From: Kitasatospora azatica KCTC 9699 | GTDB lineage: Bacteria > Actinomycetota > Actinomycetes > Streptomycetales > Streptomycetaceae | Assembly: GCF_000744785.1 (NCBI RefSeq) | Contig: NZ_JQMO01000002.1 | Location: 310,001-374,000 of the forward strand | DNA length: 64,000 nucleotides | Direction: 5' to 3' | Shown here: in pieces, positions 52,841 to 60,938 of the stretch | Position numbering within the stretch: position 1 is the first letter of the stretch | Layout of the letters: the number at the start of each line of letters is the position of its first letter | Notes under the pieces: generated by a model | What the model saw: only the letters and a program-made list of their open reading frames with translations | Told to the model about the DNA's origin: nothing | The model's database searches: none | Program-made: the position numbers and the translations under genes

Positions 52841-53757
52841 GACCTCGCACCTCGGTTCCGGTACGCCTCGCCCGCCGACTTCAGCAGCCTGAGCAGCAGC
52901 AGCCCGGCGAAGGTGAGCAGCAGCAGGATGATGCCGAGCGCCGAGGCGCCGTTCCACTCGTTCTGCTTCATGACCTGTGTGTCGATGAGCGAGGCGACCA
53001 TGGTCTGCTTCGGGCCGCCCATGAGGGCGGGGGTGATGTAGTAGCCGAGGCAGAGGATGAAGCACAGCACTCCGGCATTGACCAGACCGGGAGCGACCAG
53101 CGGCACGTAGACCCGGCGGAAGATGGTCACCCGGCCGGCGCCCATGCTGGCCGCGGCGGCCATCAGCCGACGGTCGATGCCCTTCATGACCGCGTACAGC
53201 AGCAGCACGGTGTACGGCAGCATCACGGATGTGGTGCCGATGACGACTCCCAGCTCGTTGTAGAGCAACTGGAACGGGGCGCCGGGGACGTGAAGGCCCG
53301 TCAGGACGCTGTTGACGACCCCGTGTTCACCGAGCAGGATGATCCAGCCGTAGGTGCGCACCAGGGCGCTGATGAAGTGCGGGACGACCACGACCACCAT
53401 CACCAGGCCCGCCCACAGGGGCTTGAGCCGGGACACCGCGGCGGCCAGGACGAAGCCGACGACCAGGCTGAGCATCGAGGTCTCGGCGGAGATCCGCAGG
53501 GTGGTGAGGAGGATCTCCAGGTTGGCCCCCCGGAAGGCATCCGTGTACCAGTGGAGGGTGAAGCCTCCGTCCTCGCCCTTGAGGCTCAGCATCAGGGTGC
53601 TGAAGATCGGGTAGACGAAGAGGACCAGCAGGTAGACGACGACGGGGGCGGCGTTGAGCAGTCCGAAGCGGGTGCGGCGGTCGGACAACCGGCGGCCCCG
53701 TTGTTCCTTGCGGGTCACCGGGGCTGTGGAGCCCGGTGCCGGAGCGAGCACGGCCAT
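52837..53757 (-). CDS. ABC permease, PotB-like
   Basis: 306 aa, six membrane helices with a basic cytoplasmic start (RKEQRGRRLSDRRTR). EAA loop AAASMGAGRVTIFRRVYVPLVAPGLV. Positioned between the ATPase and the second permease as in PotABCD operons. ATG 53757 lies five bases after the ATPase stop. Confidence 0.87.
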   Translation of the reverse strand: MAVLAPAPGSTAPVTRKEQRGRRLSDRRTRFGLLNAAPVVVYLLVLFVYPIFSTLMLSLKGEDGGFTLHWYTDAFRGANLEILLTTLRISAETSMLSLVVGFVLAAAVSRLKPLWAGLVMVVVVVPHFISALVRTYGWIILLGEHGVVNSVLTGLHVPGAPFQLLYNELGVVIGTTSVMLPYTVLLLYAVMKGIDRRLMAAAASMGAGRVTIFRRVYVPLVAPGLVNAGVLCFILCLGYYITPALMGGPKQTMVASLIDTQVMKQNEWNGASALGIILLLLTFAGLLLLRLLKSAGEAYRNRGARS

Positions 53758-53762
53758 CGTCC

Positions 53763-54902
53763 TCACCCCCCGTCTTCCGCGTCGGCGAACACGCTGACGT
53801 TCGCGGGGTCCGCGGCGAGGTCCACGCGCTCGCCGAGGGCGGGCGCGCGGCCCGCGGGCAGTTCCAACCGTACGAGGCCGGTGTCCGAGCCGGTGAGGGG
53901 GCGGACGGTGACCCTGACGAGGGTGCCGACGTAGGTGACCGTCTCGACGGTCCCGGTACAGAAGCCGTCGCCGGCGGGACACAGGAAGAGCCGACCGGGC
54001 TGGACCGCCGCGCGTACCCGTGCGCCGTCCGGGGCGGCCTGCGGGCGGGCCTTGAGCAGGCCGCCGGTGTCGAGCCGTACGAGCGTGTGCTCTGCGGTCT
54101 GTTCCTCGACGCGACCGGGGAGGAAGTTCGCCGCGCCGAGGAAGTCTGCGACGAAGGGTGTGCGGGGGCGCTCGAAGAGCTCCTGCGGGGTGTCGAACTG
54201 GTCGATCCGCCCGTCCCGCATGACCGCGATGCGGTCGGAGAGGACGAGGGCCTCCTCCTGGTCGTGCGTCACATAGATGACGGTCAGGCCGAGTTCCTGC
54301 TGGATGCGCTTGATCTCGGTCTGGAGCTGGTCGCGCAGTTTCTTGTCGAGGGCGCCGAGCGGCTCGTCCATCAGGATGACCGGCGGCCGGTAGACCAGGG
54401 CGCGGCACAGGGCGACGCGCTGCTGCTGGCCGCCGGACAGCTCACGCGGTCGGCGGCGGGCCATCGCGGACAGTCCGGCCATCTCCAGCGTCTCGCCGAC
54501 CCGACGGCGCTGCTCCGCCTTCGGCACGCCACGCAGTTGCAGCGGGAAGGCGACGTTCTCCCAGACCGTCATGTGCGGGAAGAGCAGGTACTGCTGGAAG
54601 ACGAAGCCCAGACCGCGCTTCTGCGGAGCCAGGCGGGTGACGTCGTTGCCGCCGGCGACGATGCTGCCGGAGTCGGGCTCGCAGAATCCGGCGATCATCA
54701 TCAGGGTGGTGGTCTTGCCGGAGCCGGAAGACCCCAGGAAGGTGACGAACTCACCCGCCGCGATCTCCATGGAGACCTCGTCGACGGCCGTCACTCCCCC
54801 GTAGGTCTTGCGCAGTCGCCGCACGGAGAGGGCTTTTCCGCTGCCGGCCAACGCTGCCGGAACGGCGAGCGAGGGCTCGGACATCACATGGGTCTCAGGC
54901 AT
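53763..54902 (-). CDS. ABC ATPase, PotA-like
   Basis: 379 aa. Walker A GSSGSGKTT, Q loop FQQYLLFPH, signature LSGGQQQRV, Walker B VILMDEPLGALD, His loop YVTHDQEEA, then a TOBE domain (about 290-379). ATG 54902 has AGGAG seven bases upstream and overlaps the binding-protein gene by eight bases; ATG 54884 is an alternative. Its position beside a PotD-like receptor fits a polyamine or opine-like importer. Confidence 0.9.
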   Translation of the reverse strand: MPETHVMSEPSLAVPAALAGSGKALSVRRLRKTYGGVTAVDEVSMEIAAGEFVTFLGSSGSGKTTTLMMIAGFCEPDSGSIVAGGNDVTRLAPQKRGLGFVFQQYLLFPHMTVWENVAFPLQLRGVPKAEQRRRVGETLEMAGLSAMARRRPRELSGGQQQRVALCRALVYRPPVILMDEPLGALDKKLRDQLQTEIKRIQQELGLTVIYVTHDQEEALVLSDRIAVMRDGRIDQFDTPQELFERPRTPFVADFLGAANFLPGRVEEQTAEHTLVRLDTGGLLKARPQAAPDGARVRAAVQPGRLFLCPAGDGFCTGTVETVTYVGTLVRVTVRPLTGSDTGLVRLELPAGRAPALGERVDLAADPANVSVFADAEDGG

Positions 54903-56001
54903 GCGTCCACTCCTGCCAGCGCTTGGCCACCGTGGCCTGGTTCTCCAGCCACCACTGGACGTCCATGTCGAAGCCGGTCTTGAGGTGCTCCGGGGAGCTG
55001 GCCAGGTTCGCGGCGGTGTCCGGGGAGAGTTTCTGGTAGGCGGCGGGCACCGAGGGGGCCATCGGGTACAGCTCGGCGTAGGCCGCCTGCACATCGGGCC
55101 GCAGCGCGAAGTCGATGAGCTGGTAGGCGGCCTCGGTGTTCGCCGCACCCTTGGGGATGCCGAGGGCGTTGCTCTGCCGGCGGGCGCCGTTCCACTGGTA
55201 GGCGAGGGGCGAGCCCTGCTTGATCAGGGCGTCGAGGCGGCCGTGCCAGACGTCGGTGACGACGACTTCCTTGCGGCCGAGGAGTACGCCGGGCAGGGCG
55301 CCGGTGTCCCAGTACTTCTTGACGGATCCCTTGATGTTGTCCAGGGACTTGAATGCGCGGTCCACGTCGAGGGGGTAGAGCTTGTCCAGGGGCACCCCGT
55401 CGGCGAGGAGGGCGAATTCCAGCACGGGACGGTCCGCGTCCAGGCCCTGCAGGGCCCGGTCGCCGGGGAACGCCTTGGTGTCCCAGAAGTCGGCCCAGGT
55501 GGAAGGCTTCTTCCCGTCCCAGACGTCGGTGCGGTAGGCCATCACGCTGGCCCAGTAGTTCTTGCCGACGGCGTTGGAGGTGACCAGGGTGCCGGCGATG
55601 CCGGCGTTCTTGAAGTTCTTCAGCCGGTCGTAGTCCAGGTCCTCGGTGGCGCCCGCCTTCTTGAAGCGCAGGAAGTCGGACATCGAGTCGTCGATGACGT
55701 CGAACTGCGGGCGGCCCTGCTGGATCTGGGCGAGCATCTGCGCGTACTGGATGTTCACCACGTCGATCCGGATTCCGGTCTCCTTGGTGAACGCGTCGTA
55801 GATGGCCTTCCGGTTGGCGTCGCCGTAACTGCCGCCGCTGTCGCGGACGACCAGCGTCTTGGAGGCCTTGCCACTGCTGCCTGCGGCGGACCGGCCGGTG
55901 CCGGTGCCGCAGGCGCTGAGGGCGGTCGCGGCGGCGACACCCGCCGTGACTCCGCCTACTCCGCGCAGGAACAGTCTTCGGTCGATCCTGGCATCTTTCA
56001 T
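54895..56001 (-). CDS. ABC substrate-binding lipoprotein, PotD-like, Tat signal
   Basis: 368 aa. Twin-arginine signal RRLFLRG with lipobox LSAC (Cys31), then the family opening SKTLVVRDSGGSYGDANRKAIYDAFTKETG (quoted in part). It binds a small cationic or amphoteric substrate; the acidic contacts of PotD are not resolvable by eye. ATG 56001 has GGAGG six bases upstream. First of the four transporter genes; 76 bp after the second deacylase. Confidence 0.86.
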   Translation of the reverse strand: MKDARIDRRLFLRGVGGVTAGVAAATALSACGTGTGRSAAGSSGKASKTLVVRDSGGSYGDANRKAIYDAFTKETGIRIDVVNIQYAQMLAQIQQGRPQFDVIDDSMSDFLRFKKAGATEDLDYDRLKNFKNAGIAGTLVTSNAVGKNYWASVMAYRTDVWDGKKPSTWADFWDTKAFPGDRALQGLDADRPVLEFALLADGVPLDKLYPLDVDRAFKSLDNIKGSVKKYWDTGALPGVLLGRKEVVVTDVWHGRLDALIKQGSPLAYQWNGARRQSNALGIPKGAANTEAAYQLIDFALRPDVQAAYAELYPMAPSVPAAYQKLSPDTAANLASSPEHLKTGFDMDVQWWLENQATVAKRWQEWTHA

Positions 56002-56077
56002 CGTGTGCCTCCTGGCGGTGCTGGCCGTGGAAAGGGGAGCGGCTGGGGGACGTGGGTGGGCCGCTGGGATGGAGGTT

Positions 56078-57145
56078 TCAGGGGCGGGGATCCGCCTCGT
56101 CGGATCCGACGCCCGCACCGGGGGTCCGGAGGGTGGCGGGTCTCGTTTCCTGGCCGGGGTCCCACCGGGTGGCGATGGCGGCCAGTTCGCTGCCGGGGGC
56201 GACGGTGAGACCGTGCATGCCGTAGAAGACTCGCCCGCCGGCCGGGGAAAGGACCTTGTGCGCCTGGCTGTCGGCCGGGTCGACGATGCGGCCGATGACG
56301 TCGCCCTGCGCCACGTCGTCACCGGCGGAGAACTCCGGGTACCACAGGCCGGTGGCCTCGGCCGTGACACCGGCGGCCCAGACCCACTCGCGGATCGGCG
56401 CCGGGGCGCAGTCGTCCGGGTCTGTTGCCTGACGCGGCACTAGCACGCCCAGGTGGCGCAGCGCCCGGTACAGACCGTCGACGCGGCGGCGGGCCGTGGC
56501 CCCGTCACGCTGTCCGAGCTCGCCCACCTCGACGAGGACCGCCGAGATGCCCCGGCGGGCGGCGGCCGCGTGGCTGTTGCCGCCGTCGGCCTTCAGCCCG
56601 AGGATGACGTCCTCGATACCGAAGGACCCTGCCAGCTCGGCCGTCGCCTTGTCGAGGTCCGGGTCGCCGGTGAGGCGGTAGCCGACGAAGTCCCGCAGGA
56701 CTTGGTCGATGCCGCCGCAGTGCAGATCGATGTAGACGTCGGCGCCGTCGACCAGGTGCGTGAAGAGCCAGGCGGCCAGCCGCTCGGTGGGGCTGCCGTC
56801 CGGGTCACCGGGGAAGACCCGGTTGATGTTCACGCCGTCGACAGGGGAAACGTTGAGCCGGCCCTGGTACACCGCTGGGGGGTTGGCGACCGGACAGATG
56901 ATCACCTGCCCGCACACCTCACCGGGTTCCAGCAGGGCCGTCAGCCGCGCGGCGGCGTCGATGGGCGTGAACTCGCCGCCGTGCACGCCCGCGGTGATGA
57001 CGACCCGGGGGCCCGGGCGGGTGCCGTTGACCAGGGTCAGCGGGATGTCCACGGTGAGGGTGCCGAGTTCGGCGCGGACGGTGCCGCGTGCCTTGGTGCC
57101 GGGCTGGGCTTCCAGGGAGCCGACGGAGAGGGTGGTGTCGTTCAT
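56078..57145 (-). CDS. M14-type deacylase B, with a MITE-end relic inside
   Basis: 355 aa. Zinc-site motifs AGVHGGEFTPIDAA (His, Glu) and IDLHCGGID (His), and AVLVEVGELG; more divergent than deacylase A. Codons near LGVLVPRQATDPDD contain the 20-bp end of the MITE at 22647-22809 in frame; no frame damage results. The C-terminal beta domain ends in a low-complexity tail. ATG 57145 has GGAGG seven bases upstream (57151 is too close). Starts two bases after the oxidase stop. Confidence 0.8.
   Translation of the reverse strand: MNDTTLSVGSLEAQPGTKARGTVRAELGTLTVDIPLTLVNGTRPGPRVVITAGVHGGEFTPIDAAARLTALLEPGEVCGQVIICPVANPPAVYQGRLNVSPVDGVNINRVFPGDPDGSPTERLAAWLFTHLVDGADVYIDLHCGGIDQVLRDFVGYRLTGDPDLDKATAELAGSFGIEDVILGLKADGGNSHAAAARRGISAVLVEVGELGQRDGATARRRVDGLYRALRHLGVLVPRQATDPDDCAPAPIREWVWAAGVTAEATGLWYPEFSAGDDVAQGDVIGRIVDPADSQAHKVLSPAGGRVFYGMHGLTVAPGSELAAIATRWDPGQETRPATLRTPGAGVGSDEADPRP
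56424..56443. repeat. 20-bp copy of the MITE end inside deacylase B
   Basis: GTTGCCTGACGCGGCACTAG is identical to 22793-22812 and is the complement of 22644-22663. It includes the terminal TA. Only one end is present, so this is either a relic of an insertion/excision or chance reuse; in coding frame it reads LVPRQAT on the leftward strand. Confidence 0.7.
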
Positions 57146-57147
57146 GG

Positions 57148-58284
57148 TCATGCCTCCGTACGGCCGACGGTGGAGAGGAAATCGATGGGCTGCCGAGAGC
57201 CACCGTCCAGCGCGAGGTCCGCGGCGATGTCACCGAACGCGGGCGAGAGCTTGAAGCCGTGGCCGGAGAAGCCGGCGAGCAGGACGACGTTCTCGGCGCC
57301 GGGCAGCGGGCCGACCAGCGGGCGGCTGCTCTCGGTGTAGCCCTCCATATAGACGGACAGGCGGGTGGGGTCCGGGTGCAGGTCCGGCATGTAACGGCCG
57401 ATCAGCTCGCTGAAGATCTCCAGCTCCTCCGGCTGCACCGTCCGGTCCAGTGCGTTCGGGTCGCCGGCCGGGCGGTGCAGGGCGCGCGACAGGCCGAGCT
57501 TGACGGAGACTCCGTCCGGGGAGGGCAGGCCGTAGCAGTGCGTGGGGGCCGTACGAATGAAGGCGGGGCGCTCCTGGCCGAACCAGGCGTCGGTGGTGGG
57601 CACGTACCAGGCGCTGACCAGGCGCCGGATGTCCACCTCCCACGGCAGGTCGGGCAGCAGGTCGTTGACCCAGGGGCCGGGGGTGACCACGGCCGTGTCG
57701 AAGTGCTCACTGCCGGCCTCGGTGCGGATCTCGACGCCGTGCGCGACGGGCACGATCTCTCGGACAGTGGTGTAGCGGTGGATCCGGGCGCCCAGCTGCT
57801 CGGCGCGCCGGGCGGCGGTCTGGATGGTCAGTTCGGGGCGGATGAAGCCGGCGCGGCGGTCGAGCACGGCTGCATCGCCGTCCTCGATGCGGTACTGCGG
57901 GAAGCGCTTGGCGAGGGCATCGGCGTCGAGCACCTCGTGGTCGAGTCCGTGCTCGGCGATGGACTCGAGGACCGTCGCCATCTGGTGGTGCTCGGTCGGC
58001 CCCATGAGCAAGCACCCGGTCAGGCGGCGCAGCTCGCGGCCGGTCTCCTGCTGGAGCTGCTCGAACAGGGCGTCGGCGTGCTTGAGGAGCGGAACGTAGC
58101 GGGAGTCCTCGAAGTGCGCGCTGCGGAAGATCCGGGTCTCACCGCCGGCGGCGCTGCGGTCGTGGCCGGGGGCGAACCGGTCGTATCCGACGACCTCGGC
58201 TCCGCGGGCCGCCAGCCGCCAAGCGGCCTGGCTGCCCATCGTTCCGACGCCGACGACGGCGACCCGCTTCCTGGCAGCTGACAC
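57148..58284 (-). CDS. FAD-dependent N-methyl-amino-acid oxidase-like protein (SolA/MSOX type)
   Basis: 378 aa. VAVVGVGTMGSQAAWRLAARGAEV is the FAD site; GGETRIFRSAHFED and the closing AGFSGHGFKLSPAFGDIAADL are landmarks of monomeric sarcosine/N-methyltryptophan oxidases. The covalent-flavin Cys of MSOX (in GGCGLKxG) aligns by eye with Val in DGVSVKLG, so FAD may be non-covalent. GTG 58284 has AAGGA seven bases upstream. It is the first gene of the 11-gene operon, divergent from the IclR genes. Confidence 0.82.
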   Translation of the reverse strand: MSAARKRVAVVGVGTMGSQAAWRLAARGAEVVGYDRFAPGHDRSAAGGETRIFRSAHFEDSRYVPLLKHADALFEQLQQETGRELRRLTGCLLMGPTEHHQMATVLESIAEHGLDHEVLDADALAKRFPQYRIEDGDAAVLDRRAGFIRPELTIQTAARRAEQLGARIHRYTTVREIVPVAHGVEIRTEAGSEHFDTAVVTPGPWVNDLLPDLPWEVDIRRLVSAWYVPTTDAWFGQERPAFIRTAPTHCYGLPSPDGVSVKLGLSRALHRPAGDPNALDRTVQPEELEIFSELIGRYMPDLHPDPTRLSVYMEGYTESSRPLVGPLPGAENVVLLAGFSGHGFKLSPAFGDIAADLALDGGSRQPIDFLSTVGRTEA

Positions 58285-58451
58285 AGGACTTTCCTTTCGT
58301 ATCGCCGGAGCGCATGCTGGCCCCGACGTCGGGCTGTTCGTTTCGAGGTGGTTTGGACGGGGCCGGGCCCGTTGAGGCACAGCGCGCAACCGTCACTCTC
58401 GGGGTCTCGGGCTCGTCCGTCGGGATTCCCGGGAGAGCCGCGCCGTGCCAC

Positions 58452-58481
58452 ATTGTGGAATGCTGTGCTAGAATCTGGCAC
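58452..58481 (+). promoter_or_regulatory. conserved 30-bp element, copy 1 (IclR region)
   Basis: The block ATTGTGGAATGCTG, TGCTAGAAT, CTGGCAC is repeated at 59404-59433 with a single base change. It contains a -10-like TAGAAT (58469-58474) and a loose dyad TGTGC...GCACA. It lies in the divergent gap between the oxidase operon (start 58284) and IclR 1 (start 58557), so it may serve both. The conserved box GGAGTCAAGAGGT follows at 58505-58517. Confidence 0.6.
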
Positions 58482-58556
58482 AGACAATGGCACCGCCACC
58501 AAGTGGAGTCAAGAGGTGTCCAGCAGAAATTTCAGGGATGAACAGGGGGAAACCGG

Positions 58557-59309
58557 ATGGAAATGAAGAGCGTCACCAGGTCACTGCGAATCCTGGAGGC
58601 GGTCGCCCAGCATCAGCCGGTCACCGTCGGGGAGTTGACGAAGCTCTTCGAGCTGCCGAAGTCCACGGTGCAGCGGACCCTGGTCACGCTGGCAGAGGCC
58701 GGCTGGCTGCGCGCCAACCGCACGGACACCACTCGCTGGGAGATCGGCGCGCGTGTCCTCGTCGTCCGACCTGCCGCCCTGCAGGGGTCGAGCCTGTTCG
58801 CCGCAGCCCGCGAGCCGATGATCCGCCTCCGGGACGCGGCGAACGAGACCGTCCACCTGTCGGTGCCCGACGCCCTGCAGTGCATGGTCGTGGTGGACCG
58901 TGTCGACTGCGACCGCGCCGTACGGACCTTTCACACCATCGGCGACACGTCTCCGCTGCACGCGACCGCCGTCGGGCGCGCAGTCCTCGCCCATCTGCCG
59001 AAGCGCGACGTCGAGGAACTTGTCGCGCGGGGGCTGGAGCGCTTCAGCGACACGACCCCCGCCGACCCCGACGAGCTGCGGGCCGAGCTGGACCGGATAC
59101 GCGCCGACGGCTACTCGATCAACCGTAACCAGTACCGGCCGGGCGTCTGCGCTCTCGCTGCACCGGTCCTCGACGGGGGCGGCACACCACTGGCCGCCGT
59201 AGGCATCTCCATGCCCGATTCCCGTTACAACGAGGACCGGGTACTCGAGTGGGGCCGCCTCGTCGCCGGCACGGCCGCGGAAGTCACCGAACGCCTGCGG
59301 GGCGCCTGA
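58557..59309 (+). CDS. IclR-family regulator 1
   Basis: 250 aa. Helix-turn-helix LRILEAVAQHQPVTVGELTKLFELPKSTVQRTLVTL (quoted in part), then a GAF-like effector domain with conserved VHLSVPDAL, TSPLHATAVGRAVLAHLP, GVCALAAPVLD. ATG 58557 follows GGGGGAAACCGG. Likely controls the divergent 11-gene operon. The effector should be an intermediate of that pathway. Confidence 0.9.
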   Translation: MEMKSVTRSLRILEAVAQHQPVTVGELTKLFELPKSTVQRTLVTLAEAGWLRANRTDTTRWEIGARVLVVRPAALQGSSLFAAAREPMIRLRDAANETVHLSVPDALQCMVVVDRVDCDRAVRTFHTIGDTSPLHATAVGRAVLAHLPKRDVEELVARGLERFSDTTPADPDELRAELDRIRADGYSINRNQYRPGVCALAAPVLDGGGTPLAAVGISMPDSRYNEDRVLEWGRLVAGTAAEVTERLRGA

Positions 59310-59403
59310 CGGAGGGCCCGAGGGCTCCGCACCACCGAGGGGTCGGCTCCACGCGCCAGCGCAGAGCCGGCCCCTCAGCGCGTGCCACGAAGATCCATGC
59401 CGG

Positions 59404-59433
59404 ATTGTGGAACGCTGTGCTAGAATCTGGCAC
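59404..59433 (+). promoter_or_regulatory. conserved 30-bp element, copy 2
   Basis: Same as 58452-58481 with one change (AACGCTG for AATGCTG). TAGAAT at 59421-59426. The downstream box GGAGTCAAGAGGT is at 59456-59468. Spacing to the ATG (67 bp) is near that of copy 1 (75 bp), so promoter and gene were duplicated together. Confidence 0.6.
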
Positions 59434-59500
59434 GATCATGCCTGCGGCTTCACCGGGAGTCAAGAGGTCACGGATCCAGGGAACGGATGGGGGCACCCGG

Positions 59501-60250
59501 ATGGAAATGAAGAGCGTCACCAGGTCACTACGAATCCTGGAGGCCGTCGCCCGGCACCAGCCCGTGACCGTGGGGGAACTGACGAAGCTCTTCGGACTGC
59601 CCAAGTCGACCGTGCAGCGGACCCTTGTCACCCTGAATGAGGCTGGCTGGCTGCGGGCGAACCGCAAGGACACCACCCGCTGGGAGATCGGCGCGCGTGT
59701 TCTCGCCGTCCGGCCGGCCGCGCTGCAGGGAGCCAGCCTGTTCGCCGCCGCGCGGGAGCCGATGATCCGGCTTCGCGACGCACTGAACGAGACCGTCCAC
59801 CTGTCGGTGCCCGACGCCCTGGACGGCATGGTCGTGGTGGACCGCGTCGACTGCGACCAGGCCGTACGGACCTTCCACGCCATCGGCGACACCTCACCCC
59901 TGCACGCCACGGCCGCCGGACACGCGGTCCTCGCGCATCTGCCGAAGTCCGAGGTCGACGAGTTCGAAACGGGCATGCTCGAGGGCTACGGCGAGGAGAC
60001 CATCACCGACCCGGCGGAGCTGCGTGCGGAGCTCCACCGGGTGAGAGACCGCGGATACGCCGTCAACCAGAACCAGTACCTCCAGGGTGTCTGTGCCATC
60101 GCGGCCCCTGTCCTGGACGGTGACGGCGTGGCGTTGGCGGCTCTGGCCGTATCCCTGCCGGACTCCCGCTTCGATCCCGGCCGACTCACCGAGCTGGGGC
60201 ACCTGGTGGCCACCACCGCCGCGGACATCACCGCCCGGCACCTGGCCTGA
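59501..60250 (+). CDS. IclR-family regulator 2
   Basis: 249 aa, a close tandem paralogue of IclR 1: the first ~170 residues are nearly identical (MEMKSVTRSLRILEAVA, DALNETVHLSVPDAL, DTSPLHATAAG), while the last 80 diverge (FETGMLEGYGEETIT). The recognition helix is the same, so both should bind the same operator and differ in ligand or partner. ATG 59501 follows GGGGGCACCCGG. Confidence 0.9.
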   Translation: MEMKSVTRSLRILEAVARHQPVTVGELTKLFGLPKSTVQRTLVTLNEAGWLRANRKDTTRWEIGARVLAVRPAALQGASLFAAAREPMIRLRDALNETVHLSVPDALDGMVVVDRVDCDQAVRTFHAIGDTSPLHATAAGHAVLAHLPKSEVDEFETGMLEGYGEETITDPAELRAELHRVRDRGYAVNQNQYLQGVCAIAAPVLDGDGVALAALAVSLPDSRFDPGRLTELGHLVATTAADITARHLA

Positions 60251-60374
60251 CGATGGTCCCGGCTCCGGGATCGATCGTAGGGATCGGCACTGGGCGCGGC
60301 TGAGCAATGCTCAACGGGTCAGCGGATGTCACCGGGCAGATTGCCGGCGCCGAGGCAAGCGTCGCCCATCGGCG

Positions 60375-60728
60375 TCACTTCACGATCACGTAGATCTTGC
60401 GCACGGTTTCGATGGTCTTCCAAACACCGACGAAACCCGGCTTCATGACAAAACTGTCACCTGCCTTGTAGACCACCGGCTCGCCACCTTCCGGCGTGAG
60501 TTCGACGATGCCAGCGAGGACATGGCAGAACTCGAAGGTCTCGCCCTTGATCGAGCGCGTCTCGCCGGGCGTCGCTTCCCAGACTCCCGTATGGATCATC
60601 TCCCCGCGGGCGACGTCCTGGGGCCAGGTCATGAACGCGGGGTCGCCGGAAACCAGACGTTCCGGGAGCGGGCCGGACTCATGCGGCGCGAAGGACGGAT
60701 TGGTGTCGATGGTCTTCAGGAACGACAT
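60375..60728 (-). CDS. cupin-domain protein (DUF861-like)
   Basis: 117 aa. ETRSIKGETFEFCHVLAGIVELTPEGGEPVVYKAGDSFVMKPGFVGVWKTIE (quoted in part) is a single cupin barrel with the first metal-motif Glu but lacking the usual His pair, as in DUF861/EutQ-like proteins. Its role may be sugar or amino-acid related binding. ATG 60728 has GAAGGGA upstream. It is 210 bp downstream of the dehydrogenase gene on the same strand, separated by a strong hairpin. Confidence 0.75.
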   Translation of the reverse strand: MSFLKTIDTNPSFAPHESGPLPERLVSGDPAFMTWPQDVARGEMIHTGVWEATPGETRSIKGETFEFCHVLAGIVELTPEGGEPVVYKAGDSFVMKPGFVGVWKTIETVRKIYVIVK

Positions 60729-60846
60729 GCTTTTCCCTTCCTGGGCTCGAGAAGTTGGTAGCCGCGGCCCCGGCCGATCCATAAGCCTGGGCAGGAGACT
60801 CTGATGGAGGCGCTGGTTGCCGAGGCCGTCGCTGAGGAGAGGTCAC

Positions 60847-60897
60847 GGGCCGTCCCCCGTGCCCAGCGGCGTGGAAACCGGGCACGGGGGACGGCCC
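60847..60897 (-). terminator. hairpin after the dehydrogenase gene
   Basis: GGGCCGTCCCCCGTGCCC (60847-60864) and GGGCACGGGGGACGGCCC (60880-60897) are perfect 18-bp arms with a 15-base loop, about 40 bp past the stop of the leftward dehydrogenase gene. It likely separates that operon from the cupin gene. Confidence 0.7.
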
Positions 60898-60938
60898 GCC
60901 ACGGTGCGTGAAGCGGGGCAGTCAGGGCATGACCACCT

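Noticed and set aside
48428..54983. Rightward frames over the transporter/dehydrogenase operon
   Set aside because: Antisense shadows of well-conserved enzymes with intact catalytic residues.
46440..58284. Ectoine degradation (doe/eut) operon
   Set aside because: The deacylases and transporter fit, but no ectoine hydrolase (M24-type), aminotransferase or cyclodeaminase gene is present.
46440..58284. Classical Puu putrescine operon
   Set aside because: A PuuB-like oxidase and PotABCD-like importer are present, but no gamma-glutamylputrescine synthetase or glutamine amidotransferase.
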